Shown: positions 18,883 through 28,172 of the stretch, piece after piece
Numbering within the stretch: the first letter of the stretch is position 1
Layout: each line of letters begins with the position of its first letter
DNA from: Bacteroidales bacterium
GTDB taxonomy: Bacteria; Bacteroidota; Bacteroidia; Bacteroidales; UBA10428
Assembly (NCBI GenBank): GCA_016926235.1
Contig: JAFGOZ010000010.1
Span: 71,958 to 135,957 of the forward strand
DNA length: 64,000 nt
Direction: 5' to 3'
Made by a program: the position numbers and the translations under genes
Notes under the pieces: generated by a model
Seen by the model: only the letters and a program-made list of their open reading frames with translations
The model's database searches: none
What the model was told of the DNA's origin: nothing

Positions 18883-19833
18883 TTAATGAAATACAAATAT
18901 AAATATGTTATAGACATATCCGAAGATAAATGCCCCTATTAAACAACATAAAATATAAAAAATAAAGACTCTGCGATTATAGAGTGAATGGAGAATAACA
19001 AGGTTGGAAAGCCTTGTAGCAGGCCCGGAAATAAAAAATGCTAATATTGCCCCCTGACTTAAACCTAACTCTGCAAGAGCTTGTACAAACGGAATAGCAG
19101 CTCCCCCGCAAACATAAAAAGGAATTCCTGCAAATACAGAAAGAATTACAGAGATCGTTTTATTTCCCTCAAAGAGATTGGGAATTACATCCGGAGAGGT
19201 AATAATTTTAATGAATGCAGCGAGTAAAATCGCAATAAAAAAATAACGGCTAATATAACGACCCATCCTGTATAACTCCCACATGAATAACTTAAATGTC
19301 ACTCTTTTTTTCTCAGAATTAAAAAAATCTGGATAATGTCTTATAGAATTACTATTTTGCAGGGTTTCCTGTTTCAAATATCCTTTTTTCAGTAAAAATC
19401 TCGCCCCATATCCAACAAACAAACCAATTAAAAAAGCTGATATTACGCGCATTATAGCCATTTCATATCCTAATGCACCGGCTGTAAGTAAAAATAAATT
19501 GGGATTGATCAGAGGTGAAGATACAAGAAATGCCAGAATAACCGGAAAGGGCACCCCGATATTAAGCAATGCAGCTGACATTGGCATTACCACATAACTA
19601 CCCAGGGGTGAAACCACACCAAGCAGGGACGATAAAATTATACTGGATTTTTTGTTATGGGTAAAAAACCCGGCCACCTTCTCTTTTGACAAATACAGCT
19701 TAAGAGCAACTGTAAGAAAAATGCCTATAATAAGATATGGCAATAAATCAATAAATAAAACCCATGCTTCAATTAGTATTTCACGGGTCTTGCTATGCAG
19801 GAATACGTAATAAAGTTTTTCCAAACCGCTCAT
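18883..19833 (-). CDS. ArsP/DUF318-type permease
   Basis: A 316-residue integral membrane protein with about eight hydrophobic helices in two halves separated by a charged loop (about residues 160-190). Paired motifs such as GVVSPLGSYVVMPMSAALL, SSPLINPNLF and CGGAAIPFVQAL match the ArsP_1/DUF318 permease family, some members of which export organoarsenicals; most are uncharacterised. It lies 39 bases downstream of a GH28 gene and 9 bases upstream of the DUF362 gene, so it is probably part of the pectin transcript. Whether it carries a sugar acid, a metal or something else cannot be told from sequence. The family call is firm and the substrate is open. Confidence 0.75.
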   Translation of the reverse strand: MSGLEKLYYVFLHSKTREILIEAWVLFIDLLPYLIIGIFLTVALKLYLSKEKVAGFFTHNKKSSIILSSLLGVVSPLGSYVVMPMSAALLNIGVPFPVILAFLVSSPLINPNLFLLTAGALGYEMAIMRVISAFLIGLFVGYGARFLLKKGYLKQETLQNSNSIRHYPDFFNSEKKRVTFKLFMWELYRMGRYISRYFFIAILLAAFIKIITSPDVIPNLFEGNKTISVILSVFAGIPFYVCGGAAIPFVQALAELGLSQGAILAFFISGPATRLSNLVILHSLYNRRVFIFYILCCLIGAFIFGYVYNIFIFVFH

Positions 19834-19872
19834 ATGGTGCCATCCCCTCCAAAAGGAAATGCTGAATAAGAA

Positions 19873-21309
19873 TCAATTAATAATTGTTTCTCCGTTGATT
19901 TTCACATTCACAAATTGAAGGTTTAGTGTATCTTCAATTATGTTAGAATTTTTAACATTCCTTAAATCCACATTCTCAATCTTTACATTTTGAATGGGAG
20001 ATTGTTCAAGCCCAAGTATAATAATTCCTACAGGACTCATTTGACTTGTTATATTAGAAATATGAATATCTTTCATAACAGGTATCTTCTCAAATGGTTC
20101 CCCATCATGTGCATATTTCATATTTAATACTATTACCCCTTTTGATACCTCTCCTACTTCAATGTTCCGAATATATATTTTTTCAATAACTCCACCCCGC
20201 GACTTGTTTGTTTTAATACGGATAGCGCGCTCAAGATTAGGACTGCTCATTGTGCAATTTTCTGCAAAGATATTTTTTGCGCCACCGGAAATCTCACTAC
20301 CAATAACAACACCCCCATGTCCATCTTTCATTTCACAATCTCGTATAACAACATTCTCACAAGGTATGCCTTTATTAAAACCGTCATGATTGCGTCCCGA
20401 TTTTAATGCAATACAATCATCCCCTGTATCAAAATAACATCCTTGTATTAGAACGTTTTTACAAGCTTCAGGGTCACAACCATCAGAGTTTGGCCCATGA
20501 CTGAATACCTTCACATCACGAATGGTCACATTTTCACATAACACAGGGTTCATTACCCACATAGGAGAATTTTTTAACGTTACACCTTCAATAAGAACGT
20601 TTTTACATTTATAGGGCTGTAAAAATTGCGGCCTCAAATACATTCCTTCTCCAAATATCCTTTCAGCTACCGGCACTCCTTCATGATTCATGCGAAATAA
20701 TGTTGGCCTATAGGAGGGATCTTCTTGTTGTGGGGTTCCAGGCACCCATCCATAATCTTCTCTGCCCTTCCATGGCCACCAATTATCCGGTCCGGCCATT
20801 CCATCGAGGGTACCCTTGCCTGTTATAGCAATATTTTCCTTTTCAAAAGCATACACCAAAGGAGAAAAGTTCATACATTCCACACCTTCCCATCTGGTAA
20901 AAACAAGAGGTGTATAATCTTTAGGGTCTGTACTAAACTTTATAACTGCACCCTCTTCCAGGTAAAGGTTAATATTGCTTTCCATATGAATAGGTCCGGT
21001 TAAAAATTCCCCTGCCGGGACCAGAACTTTTCCTCCACCCTCTGCTGCACATTTTTCAATGGCCTTTTTAAACCCTTCCGAACAATTTGTCTTCCCATCT
21101 CCTATAGCCCCAAAATCTTGAATATTATATACCTTATCCTGAAACTCAGGTATGGTTATATTCGCTACTATATCATCAGCCATTTTCCATATCGCTTCTT
21201 CCTGACTAATATCGGTATCAACTTTTTTACTCCCACAATATGAAAAAATCAATATTGACGCGATCAGTAGTATACCCCCTCTGATTTTCCAGCATTTATT
21301 CCAATCCAT
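19873..21309 (-). CDS. GH28 polygalacturonase
   Basis: A 478-residue right-handed beta-helix enzyme of glycoside hydrolase family 28, which hydrolyses alpha-1,4 links in (rhamno)galacturonan. The four GH28 segments are present: NSDGCDPEAC, DTGDDCIALKSG, GHGGVVIGSE and RIKTNKSRGG, including the three catalytic aspartates. The N-terminus has a hydrophobic segment ending SYCGSKK, a likely lipoprotein signal. The residues after Cys are not acidic, so it is probably kept in the periplasm. Of the two GH28 enzymes here it is the shorter, with a pectate-lyase-3-like start (YNIQDFGAIGDGKT). It lies 67 bases after the other GH28 gene in the same operon. Confidence 0.9.
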   Translation of the reverse strand: MDWNKCWKIRGGILLIASILIFSYCGSKKVDTDISQEEAIWKMADDIVANITIPEFQDKVYNIQDFGAIGDGKTNCSEGFKKAIEKCAAEGGGKVLVPAGEFLTGPIHMESNINLYLEEGAVIKFSTDPKDYTPLVFTRWEGVECMNFSPLVYAFEKENIAITGKGTLDGMAGPDNWWPWKGREDYGWVPGTPQQEDPSYRPTLFRMNHEGVPVAERIFGEGMYLRPQFLQPYKCKNVLIEGVTLKNSPMWVMNPVLCENVTIRDVKVFSHGPNSDGCDPEACKNVLIQGCYFDTGDDCIALKSGRNHDGFNKGIPCENVVIRDCEMKDGHGGVVIGSEISGGAKNIFAENCTMSSPNLERAIRIKTNKSRGGVIEKIYIRNIEVGEVSKGVIVLNMKYAHDGEPFEKIPVMKDIHISNITSQMSPVGIIILGLEQSPIQNVKIENVDLRNVKNSNIIEDTLNLQFVNVKINGETIIN

Positions 21310-21376
21310 ATTTTTTCTTTATTATTTATTTAAACCCTCTGTATTATCCTTCTGTTCTCATTTTTTTAAATAATAT

Positions 21377-23071
21377 CTAATAGAACTTTACTGCTTTAAA
21401 ATTGGCCGAATTGATAACATCAATCTGGTCAGAATTAAAAGAACCCTTATCTAAGAAAATACTATCTGATATACTTCCTGATATCTCTAATATTTTGGGA
21501 TGATTTGAAAGAATGGAAACATTTGATAATTGAATATTTTTTGAATCCAACACCTTTATTGGCATCTTGTCTTCTCTTACCGTTGCTGAGTGCATATTAT
21601 CAACCTTAATATTACTTGAATAATTCACTCTAAGTAAAGATGTAGATATGGGTTCAATATAAATCTTATCCAGATAGATATTTCTGGCATCATTGATTTC
21701 TATTCCTTTATCAGCTACAATATTAATTGAATCAAAGTATACATTACTGATCATCATCTCCGGAATACCTAATAATTGTATAGCATTACGTTTGGAGTAC
21801 TTGCAGGTTACATTTTTTATGTGTATATTTTCTATTCGCGGTGTTGTTTCATCTACATCCATTTCAGGAAGCCTCTTTCCGCTATATAGCAAATTTAAAC
21901 GTATCGCTTCTTTCTCGATAGTATCTGCCTGCATATTTTCGTACCAGCAATTCCTAACAAAGCCGCCTCTGCCACGTTCAGCCTTTATTCGTATAATCCT
22001 TTCGGTACCAAAAAAATTACAATTATATGCATATACGTTTTGCACTCCTCCTGATATCTCGCTTCCAATTACCACACCACCATGGCCTTTATAGCCCGTT
22101 ACATTTCGAACTATCACATTCTCAGTGCTCATACCAACTCTCCTGCCATCCTTATTTTTGCCAGATTTAATTGCAATACAGTCGTCCCCTGTATCAAGTA
22201 TTGAATTTTCTATTAACACATTTTTGCTCGAACTGGGATTTACACCGTCACCATTGGGAGTATGTCCATAGTCTCCGAAAGTTTCTATATTTATATTTCG
22301 TATAACTACATTTTCGCAATATGTCGGTGTTATAGTCCAAAAAGCTCCATACTTAAATGTAACCCCTTCAATCCAGATATTTTTACATCGAACAGGGGCA
22401 ACAAATGGCGGGCATAAAAACTTATAACCGAGGCTGTCAAAAATCCGGTCCTGAACCGGGATCCCTTCTTCACCCATTTTTTGTAATCTTTTTACAGATC
22501 CACTATAATATTTTTGTTTCTCGGTAAACCGGTAATCCCACCAGGCTTTACCTTGTCCATGAAATTCCCCCTTACCGGTTATCGCGATATTCTCTTTATC
22601 TATTGCATATATAAAAGGTGAATATGAATACACCTCAATACCTTCGTGTCTCCATAGTACTGCTGGTAAATAGTCTTCAAAATTCTGACTAAATATTACC
22701 TGTGCACCTTCCTCCAGATACAAATTGATATTACTCTCCAAATGAATTGGTCCAGTTAGCCAAATACCCTCGGGAATAACCACAATCCCACCACCATTTC
22801 TGCTCGCCTCTGCAATAGTTTCTTTAATGGCTTCTGTACAATCTAATTTTCCTCCGTTTTGCGCTCCATATCCAAGAATTGAATACCTTTTATTAGGAAT
22901 ATTTGGAACTTGTATTGCAGGAAAACTAAAAGGAGCTATTATTGTATCCGGATACTTAAAATTTTCGATAACAGCAATTACTCCATTTGAAGATTCCGGA
23001 ACACTTTTACACCCAAAAAATATACTTGGGATAATAAAAACCAAAATAAATTTTATCATTCTTCTCATCAT
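21377..23071 (-). CDS. GH28 polygalacturonase-like lipoprotein
   Basis: A 564-residue GH28 enzyme with segments NGDGVNPSSS, DTGDDCIAIKSG, GHGGVVIGSE and RIKAERGRGG; all catalytic acids are present. The signal region (MIKFILVFIIPSIFFGC) ends in a lipobox-like FFGC, followed by KSVPES, so it is likely a periplasmic lipoprotein. It is about 85 residues longer than its neighbour, with extra beta-helix turns at the C-terminus. Exo-acting enzymes on galacturonan or rhamnogalacturonan often look like this, but specificity is inference. Several Met codons cluster at the start (MMRRM), so the exact start is uncertain by a few residues. It begins 9 bases after the GH105 gene. Confidence 0.88.
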   Translation of the reverse strand: MMRRMIKFILVFIIPSIFFGCKSVPESSNGVIAVIENFKYPDTIIAPFSFPAIQVPNIPNKRYSILGYGAQNGGKLDCTEAIKETIAEASRNGGGIVVIPEGIWLTGPIHLESNINLYLEEGAQVIFSQNFEDYLPAVLWRHEGIEVYSYSPFIYAIDKENIAITGKGEFHGQGKAWWDYRFTEKQKYYSGSVKRLQKMGEEGIPVQDRIFDSLGYKFLCPPFVAPVRCKNIWIEGVTFKYGAFWTITPTYCENVVIRNINIETFGDYGHTPNGDGVNPSSSKNVLIENSILDTGDDCIAIKSGKNKDGRRVGMSTENVIVRNVTGYKGHGGVVIGSEISGGVQNVYAYNCNFFGTERIIRIKAERGRGGFVRNCWYENMQADTIEKEAIRLNLLYSGKRLPEMDVDETTPRIENIHIKNVTCKYSKRNAIQLLGIPEMMISNVYFDSINIVADKGIEINDARNIYLDKIYIEPISTSLLRVNYSSNIKVDNMHSATVREDKMPIKVLDSKNIQLSNVSILSNHPKILEISGSISDSIFLDKGSFNSDQIDVINSANFKAVKFY

Positions 23072-23080
23072 AATTCAGTC

Positions 23081-24322
23081 TTAATTAGTCATTTCTTCAT
23101 ACATTATACTCGCCATTATAAATGGCCCTGTGGCCTTAGGATCATTGTCACGTTTTCTTTCATTTATATAATACTCATATGTACCATCTCTGTATGGATT
23201 CCCTCCCAATCCTGCACCTGCACAAACCGGAGTTATAATGATCCTTCCGTCAGGTTCAACCTTAATCAGATGTTCAATCATGCCTTTGTAGGCTTTTTCA
23301 GCTATTGGCATATACGTATCCTTATCTATATAACCATTTTTTATAGCTTTTAAGTAGAAATAAATAAACATTGCTGTTGCAGATCCCTCCAGGTAATTAC
23401 CCTCTCTGTTGGGATAATTTAATACCTGCCACCAGGTACCGGTTTCTTCATCCTGTACCTTTGCAATAGCTACTGCCAGTCTGTTAATGATGGCTATAAC
23501 ACTATCTCTTCCGGGATAATTAGCAGGAATATAGTCAAGTATATCGGTTAAAGCCATCGCGTACCAGCCAAGTCCCCTCCCCCAAAATTGACTTGCCATA
23601 CCTGTTTCGGGATCACACCATTTCTGTTGTTTACTTTCATCCCATGCGTGGTATAATAATCCTGTTTTAGGATCACGTGCTTTGCTTTCCAATAAAGTAA
23701 ACTGATGTATTACATCAGCAAACTCTTTCGGGTCTCCAAATTCTTCAATATACTGAGCATAAAATGGCGATCCCATATATAAACCGTCAAGCCACATCTG
23801 GTATGGATAAATTCGTTTATGCCAAAAACCATTGCTTTTTGTCCGCGGATGACCGTCTAACTGCTTTCTTTGTGAATCTGCAGCTACTTTATATCTTTCA
23901 TCCTTTTCCTTATCATATAGTAAAAACAGGATCTTACCTGCATTGATATGGTCTATATTATACTCTGATATGCGATAATTGGCTATTATACCGTTCGAAT
24001 CAATGATCTCATCGGCATATTCCTTAACGTATTGGTAATACTTTTCATCATTTGTAGCCAGATAAAGCTTTTGAAAGGCTAAAGCAACCAGACCATTTGT
24101 ATATACCCATTTCAATCCGCCCTCTTCACCATCCATATCAATAAGATGGGGATAATCAGCCATAAGGGTCTCTGCCATTCTCTGCGACCACGGCAAACTT
24201 TCAGACACAATAGTATCATTTTGAGTAGAAATATTATCAGCTTCTCCACCTGTTTTACTTTTACAGGATAAGAATACGAAGAAAATTAGTAAAAGAAGTA
24301 CAAATTTAAGCTTTGAATTCAT
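23081..24322 (-). CDS. GH105 unsaturated galacturonyl hydrolase (lipoprotein)
   Basis: About 413 residues from the ATG at 24322. A longer frame starting at 24376 would overlap the upstream gene and bury the signal peptide. The signal MNSKLKFVLLLLIFFVFLSC is a lipoprotein type, and the following KSKTGG is not acidic, predicting a periplasmic location. The alpha/alpha-barrel carries GH105 hallmarks: NIDHINAGK, the HPRTKSNGFWHK segment and WLDGLYMGSPF with the catalytic Asp. GH105 removes the unsaturated uronic acid left by pectin or rhamnogalacturonan lyases. It is a paralogue of the adjacent secreted GH105, in the same operon. The YteR-like rhamnogalacturonyl specificity is inference. Confidence 0.9.
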   Translation of the reverse strand: MNSKLKFVLLLLIFFVFLSCKSKTGGEADNISTQNDTIVSESLPWSQRMAETLMADYPHLIDMDGEEGGLKWVYTNGLVALAFQKLYLATNDEKYYQYVKEYADEIIDSNGIIANYRISEYNIDHINAGKILFLLYDKEKDERYKVAADSQRKQLDGHPRTKSNGFWHKRIYPYQMWLDGLYMGSPFYAQYIEEFGDPKEFADVIHQFTLLESKARDPKTGLLYHAWDESKQQKWCDPETGMASQFWGRGLGWYAMALTDILDYIPANYPGRDSVIAIINRLAVAIAKVQDEETGTWWQVLNYPNREGNYLEGSATAMFIYFYLKAIKNGYIDKDTYMPIAEKAYKGMIEHLIKVEPDGRIIITPVCAGAGLGGNPYRDGTYEYYINERKRDNDPKATGPFIMASIMYEEMTN

Positions 24323-24351
24323 AGGTTTAGGTTTGTAGTTTGTTTGGTTTG

Positions 24352-26076
24352 TTATTGTTTTAATAGTTTTTCGCAAAAAACTTCATTATTCATTTCAATC
24401 TTTATAAAATACAAGCCCTGCTGCAACAAAGGGAGATCAAATTTAATAAAATGATTCCCTTTTACCAAAATTCCTTTGTTCTCAAGAAATATGAGTTGTC
24501 CCTGACTTGAGTAAAGTCCTGCAGATATTTCTGAATTTTCATTTAAATTCATGTTCACTATTAAGTATTCTTTTAAAGGATTCGGAAAAACTTTAATAGC
24601 AGGTTGTTGGGTTAATGAATTTTGCACATCTGTTGGTCCTGGAACCTGAACCAGCATAGAATTTGAAAAAACGGATGTATCCGTAGAATTAAATGCACAG
24701 ATTTTATAATAATATTTGCAAAAAGGTTCAATATAATTATCTGTAAAATAGTTAATATTACTATCTATCTGAAAGATCATAGTATTATCAGCAGTATCTG
24801 TTCTATAAAGCAAAAAACCCGATTCGTTATCCGAATTATCTGTCCATTTAACGATAACAGAATCGCTGGTAAGAGTATCCAACATTAGGTTGGATGGAGG
24901 TGGTATTATGTTTTCAATTTCCAGACTTGCCAGAATGAATGGACCTAAACCCTTCCCATCATTCGTTCTATAATAAGTTTCATAGATATAATAATGGTAG
25001 GTTCCATCTCTAGTCGGTCCCAAGCCCGCAGTAGCGCATGTTTTCGTCAGATTGATTGTGCTATCCGGGAGTGTTAATGTAATAAATTGATCAAGAATTC
25101 CACTATATGCTTTCTTTGCAACATCAATATATGAATGGTCAATATAACCCATTCTCACAGCCTTTGCTAATGCATAAGTTATCATACATGATACTGACGA
25201 TTCGAGGTAATTATTCACACTGTCTCCTTTATCTACCACCTGATACCAGCAACCTGTAGTTGAATCCTGATATATTTCCATACCTTCAGCCAACCTGTTT
25301 AAAACATCAATAACAGAATCCCGACCGGAGTAATTAGCCGGCAAATAATCCAATACATCAACTATAGCCATAGCATACCAGCCTATAGCTCTACCCCAGA
25401 AACTGGGTGAGCAGCCCGTCACAGGATCAGCCCAGGATTGTACACCGCTTTCATCCCAACCATGATAAAACAAACCTTTTGTTGAGTTATAACTATGTTT
25501 ATCCATTAAAACTATTTGTTTTACCACATCACTAAAATACTGAGTGTCATTAAATACTTTATTATACTCTGAATAAAAAGGACTCCCCATATATAATCCA
25601 TCTAACCACATTTGAGAAGGATAGACTTTTTTATGCCAGAATCCTCCTTCAGATGTTCTGGGATGAGTAGCCAATTGCTGACGTATATGTTCTGCAGCAG
25701 TGCTGTATTTTGCTTCACCCGTTTGGTTAAACAAAAACAAAACTGCACAGCCCTCCTTAACTTCATCAATATTATAGTCAGATAGAGTATAGCCATTTAT
25801 TGATCCATTTGAATTTACAACATTGTCAACTGTATTTTTTAAATAGGTATAGTATACGCTATCTCCTGTGGATATCCACAGCTCCTGAAATCCTTTCATT
25901 ACAGTCCCTGTAACATAGTCCCAACTCCCATAGCCCAAGGGACTTCTTTGTATAATAGAATTTGCCATCCATTTTGAATAGCGATTATCATATTGCCCCA
26001 ATGACGACACATTCCCAATGATAAAAAGAAATAATACCCATTTAAGGTTTTTGAAACAAGCAGAATTCTTCCTCAT
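24352..26076 (-). CDS. Secreted GH105 hydrolase with FnIII and T9SS sorting domains
   Basis: This 574-residue protein has a signal peptide (ending SLGQ) and a GH105 catalytic domain at about 30-385 (NIDEVKEG, HPRTSEGGFWHK, WLDGLYMGSPF). A fibronectin type III domain lies at about 390-475 (PPSNLMLDTLTSDSVIVKW). A C-terminal T9SS domain at about 490-574 starts IKVFPNPLKEY and ends CEKLLKQ. It should act outside the cell on unsaturated pectin oligosaccharides before SusCD uptake, while the paralogous lipoprotein acts inside. It is the first enzyme gene after SusD, 158 bases downstream, so it could have a separate promoter or an internal processing site. Confidence 0.88.
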   Translation of the reverse strand: MRKNSACFKNLKWVLFLFIIGNVSSLGQYDNRYSKWMANSIIQRSPLGYGSWDYVTGTVMKGFQELWISTGDSVYYTYLKNTVDNVVNSNGSINGYTLSDYNIDEVKEGCAVLFLFNQTGEAKYSTAAEHIRQQLATHPRTSEGGFWHKKVYPSQMWLDGLYMGSPFYSEYNKVFNDTQYFSDVVKQIVLMDKHSYNSTKGLFYHGWDESGVQSWADPVTGCSPSFWGRAIGWYAMAIVDVLDYLPANYSGRDSVIDVLNRLAEGMEIYQDSTTGCWYQVVDKGDSVNNYLESSVSCMITYALAKAVRMGYIDHSYIDVAKKAYSGILDQFITLTLPDSTINLTKTCATAGLGPTRDGTYHYYIYETYYRTNDGKGLGPFILASLEIENIIPPPSNLMLDTLTSDSVIVKWTDNSDNESGFLLYRTDTADNTMIFQIDSNINYFTDNYIEPFCKYYYKICAFNSTDTSVFSNSMLVQVPGPTDVQNSLTQQPAIKVFPNPLKEYLIVNMNLNENSEISAGLYSSQGQLIFLENKGILVKGNHFIKFDLPLLQQGLYFIKIEMNNEVFCEKLLKQ

Positions 26077-26234
26077 AAAAATTACTTTTTATGTTGATTT
26101 ACGATTTATTAGTGAAGATGTGGGTATTATTTTCTGGCTCGCAAGATAAAAAAATATTTTTTTTTAACATGATAAAAGGAAGAAATTATTCTTATTGATG
26201 AAGACTTTATTTTTTGTCAATAAAGTTGTGTTTT

Positions 26235-28136
26235 TTAATTATAACCCTCATTTTGAGGAAACAAATCAACATCCTCAGGAGCAAGGGCATCTAGTTGTAT
26301 CTGAGGAATGGCTCTTACATAATGAAATTCCTGTAAGTATAGTGCATCCGGGTTTCTATCCTTAATATATTTAACAAATTCGGAAGGTGTAAATACTCTT
26401 TTAAGGTCAAACCATCTTATTTGTTCACCACAAAGTTCACGTGCTCTCTCCCGAAGTAGAAAATCTAACGTAATATCATTGTCTCCATACACTCCATAAG
26501 AAGCAAGCATTTCTGCTCCATCTCCATTATAAGATCTTGCATTGGCCAATTCAAGTAAAATATCATAGGCCCCCCTGGATCCTTCAGCTCCATAAATTGC
26601 CGCCTCCGCCGCAATCAGATACATCTCAGCTAATCTAAGAACGTATGCATCCCTGCTCCCGCGCATAGATCCATCACCATCGGCAGCTGCCCGGTCCGGA
26701 TCCCGATATTTATTTAAGGGAACAAATTGTTGTCTGTTAATTGGCACACCAGTTGGTGAATATAAATTATCCCTGTCATAAACAATATAATGACCTCTCT
26801 TTGTAATATAATAACTACCAACTTTTAGCAGATCCGTATTGGGAATATCTTTTTTCGTAACAAATTTTGCCGTATCTCCAATTACATATAAAAAGTCTCC
26901 TGCCTTTTTATCCGTCGGAATTTCAACATTTTGCCTGGTTTGCGCATCAACTATATTGTTTGACCATTGTAATGGCAGATTGATTAGTGTATCGTTGCAT
27001 ATCCAGGCCACCTGATGCGAACCATAATACCTTTCATCTATATCCTCATTAAAAAGATCTAAAAAGTACAAAGTAGGTGTGTACCTCCTAAATGTCCTCC
27101 CGTTTTCAAGATCTCTTCTCATGCCTTGCCCCCGGTAATCCATCCCCCACATCAAATGCCCGTGATGCCCACCCTCTCTTTCACTAAACTCCTTTTGTCC
27201 CGAAGGAATATACGAATCATATTCAGCTACACTAATATTCATTAGTGAAAATATGTTCTTTGAATAGTTGATTATCCAAATCACCTCAGGATTATTTTCA
27301 TTATTATCAAAGTTCCATAGATCGGCATAATTATCCCACAAACGAAAACGACTATTATTAATAATTCTCATTGCATCATCGTAAGCCATCTGATAATATC
27401 TGGCCATATCGCCAGCTTGCTGACCCTTACGTATATAGCTAGCTTTGGTTAGGGCCATCCTCGCCCTGAATGCAATCACGGCTTCCTTTGTAACCCGGCC
27501 ATAATATTCTTCACGTAGACTAGCTTGTGTATATTTTATGTTATTTGCTGCAAAATTCAGATCTCTAAAAATCTGGTTATAAAAACTATCAACAGGTGAC
27601 CTGCTCGCATGATCTTCAGCGGAAAGTACAGGTTCAGTACGCAGATGTACCCCACCCCATGTCTCTACAATAATCCAATAGTAAAGCGCCCTCAAAAACC
27701 TAACCTCTGATAACCTCTGTTCCTGCAGGTCAGGTGCTATGTTCGGTATGTTTTCCTCTAGTTTCCCAATGGTTGTATTACAAGCATTTATTCCCTTGTA
27801 AAATTCTACCCACAAAATTGTATTACGGCCAAAAAGTGAATTTTGCTTCAGATCACTATACCTGAAAAAATCAGATTCAGTGTGATCACCTCCATATGTA
27901 TAGATATCCGTTCCAATATCTGAAAAGTCATACCCGTATTCTTTTCCATACCAGATTTTATTTGTTACGTAACATCCGTTTACAAGATATTCTAAACCCG
28001 ATGCTCTAGATGCGAGACTACCAACACTGGAATTATAGGCTTCTTCTTCCAGAAACTTTTCGCAGGCATACAATAATGGCAAGGAGAAAATTGCCATAAT
28101 GTACATTCCTTTTTTTATATATTTGACTGCTTTCAT
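26235..28136 (-). CDS. SusD/RagB family glycan-binding lipoprotein
   Basis: A 633-residue SusD-family lipoprotein. The signal ends LPLLYACEKFLEEEA; the acidic residues after the lipid-bearing Cys match the Bacteroidota surface-export signal, so it should face outward. The SusD-like TPR fold is seen in EVRFLRALYYWIIVETWGGV (residues 144-163), in VTKEAVIAFRARMAL and in the RagB C-terminal region (LAEMYLIAAEAAIYG, ERARELCGEQIRWFDLKR). It pairs with the SusC receptor 36 bases upstream and probably binds pectin fragments, as judged from the downstream GH28 and GH105 genes. Ligand identity is inferred from context only. Confidence 0.93.
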   Translation of the reverse strand: MKAVKYIKKGMYIMAIFSLPLLYACEKFLEEEAYNSSVGSLASRASGLEYLVNGCYVTNKIWYGKEYGYDFSDIGTDIYTYGGDHTESDFFRYSDLKQNSLFGRNTILWVEFYKGINACNTTIGKLEENIPNIAPDLQEQRLSEVRFLRALYYWIIVETWGGVHLRTEPVLSAEDHASRSPVDSFYNQIFRDLNFAANNIKYTQASLREEYYGRVTKEAVIAFRARMALTKASYIRKGQQAGDMARYYQMAYDDAMRIINNSRFRLWDNYADLWNFDNNENNPEVIWIINYSKNIFSLMNISVAEYDSYIPSGQKEFSEREGGHHGHLMWGMDYRGQGMRRDLENGRTFRRYTPTLYFLDLFNEDIDERYYGSHQVAWICNDTLINLPLQWSNNIVDAQTRQNVEIPTDKKAGDFLYVIGDTAKFVTKKDIPNTDLLKVGSYYITKRGHYIVYDRDNLYSPTGVPINRQQFVPLNKYRDPDRAAADGDGSMRGSRDAYVLRLAEMYLIAAEAAIYGAEGSRGAYDILLELANARSYNGDGAEMLASYGVYGDNDITLDFLLRERARELCGEQIRWFDLKRVFTPSEFVKYIKDRNPDALYLQEFHYVRAIPQIQLDALAPEDVDLFPQNEGYN

Positions 28137-28172
28137 AAATATGCAGATTATTCTAATATATTCCTTAATTCA

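Noticed and set aside
26205..26225. ctttatt/aataaag hairpin between SusD and the GH105 gene as a terminator
   Set aside because: AT-only 7-bp stem, no U-tract on the minus strand; more likely chance in AT-rich sequence, and the downstream genes read as one locus.
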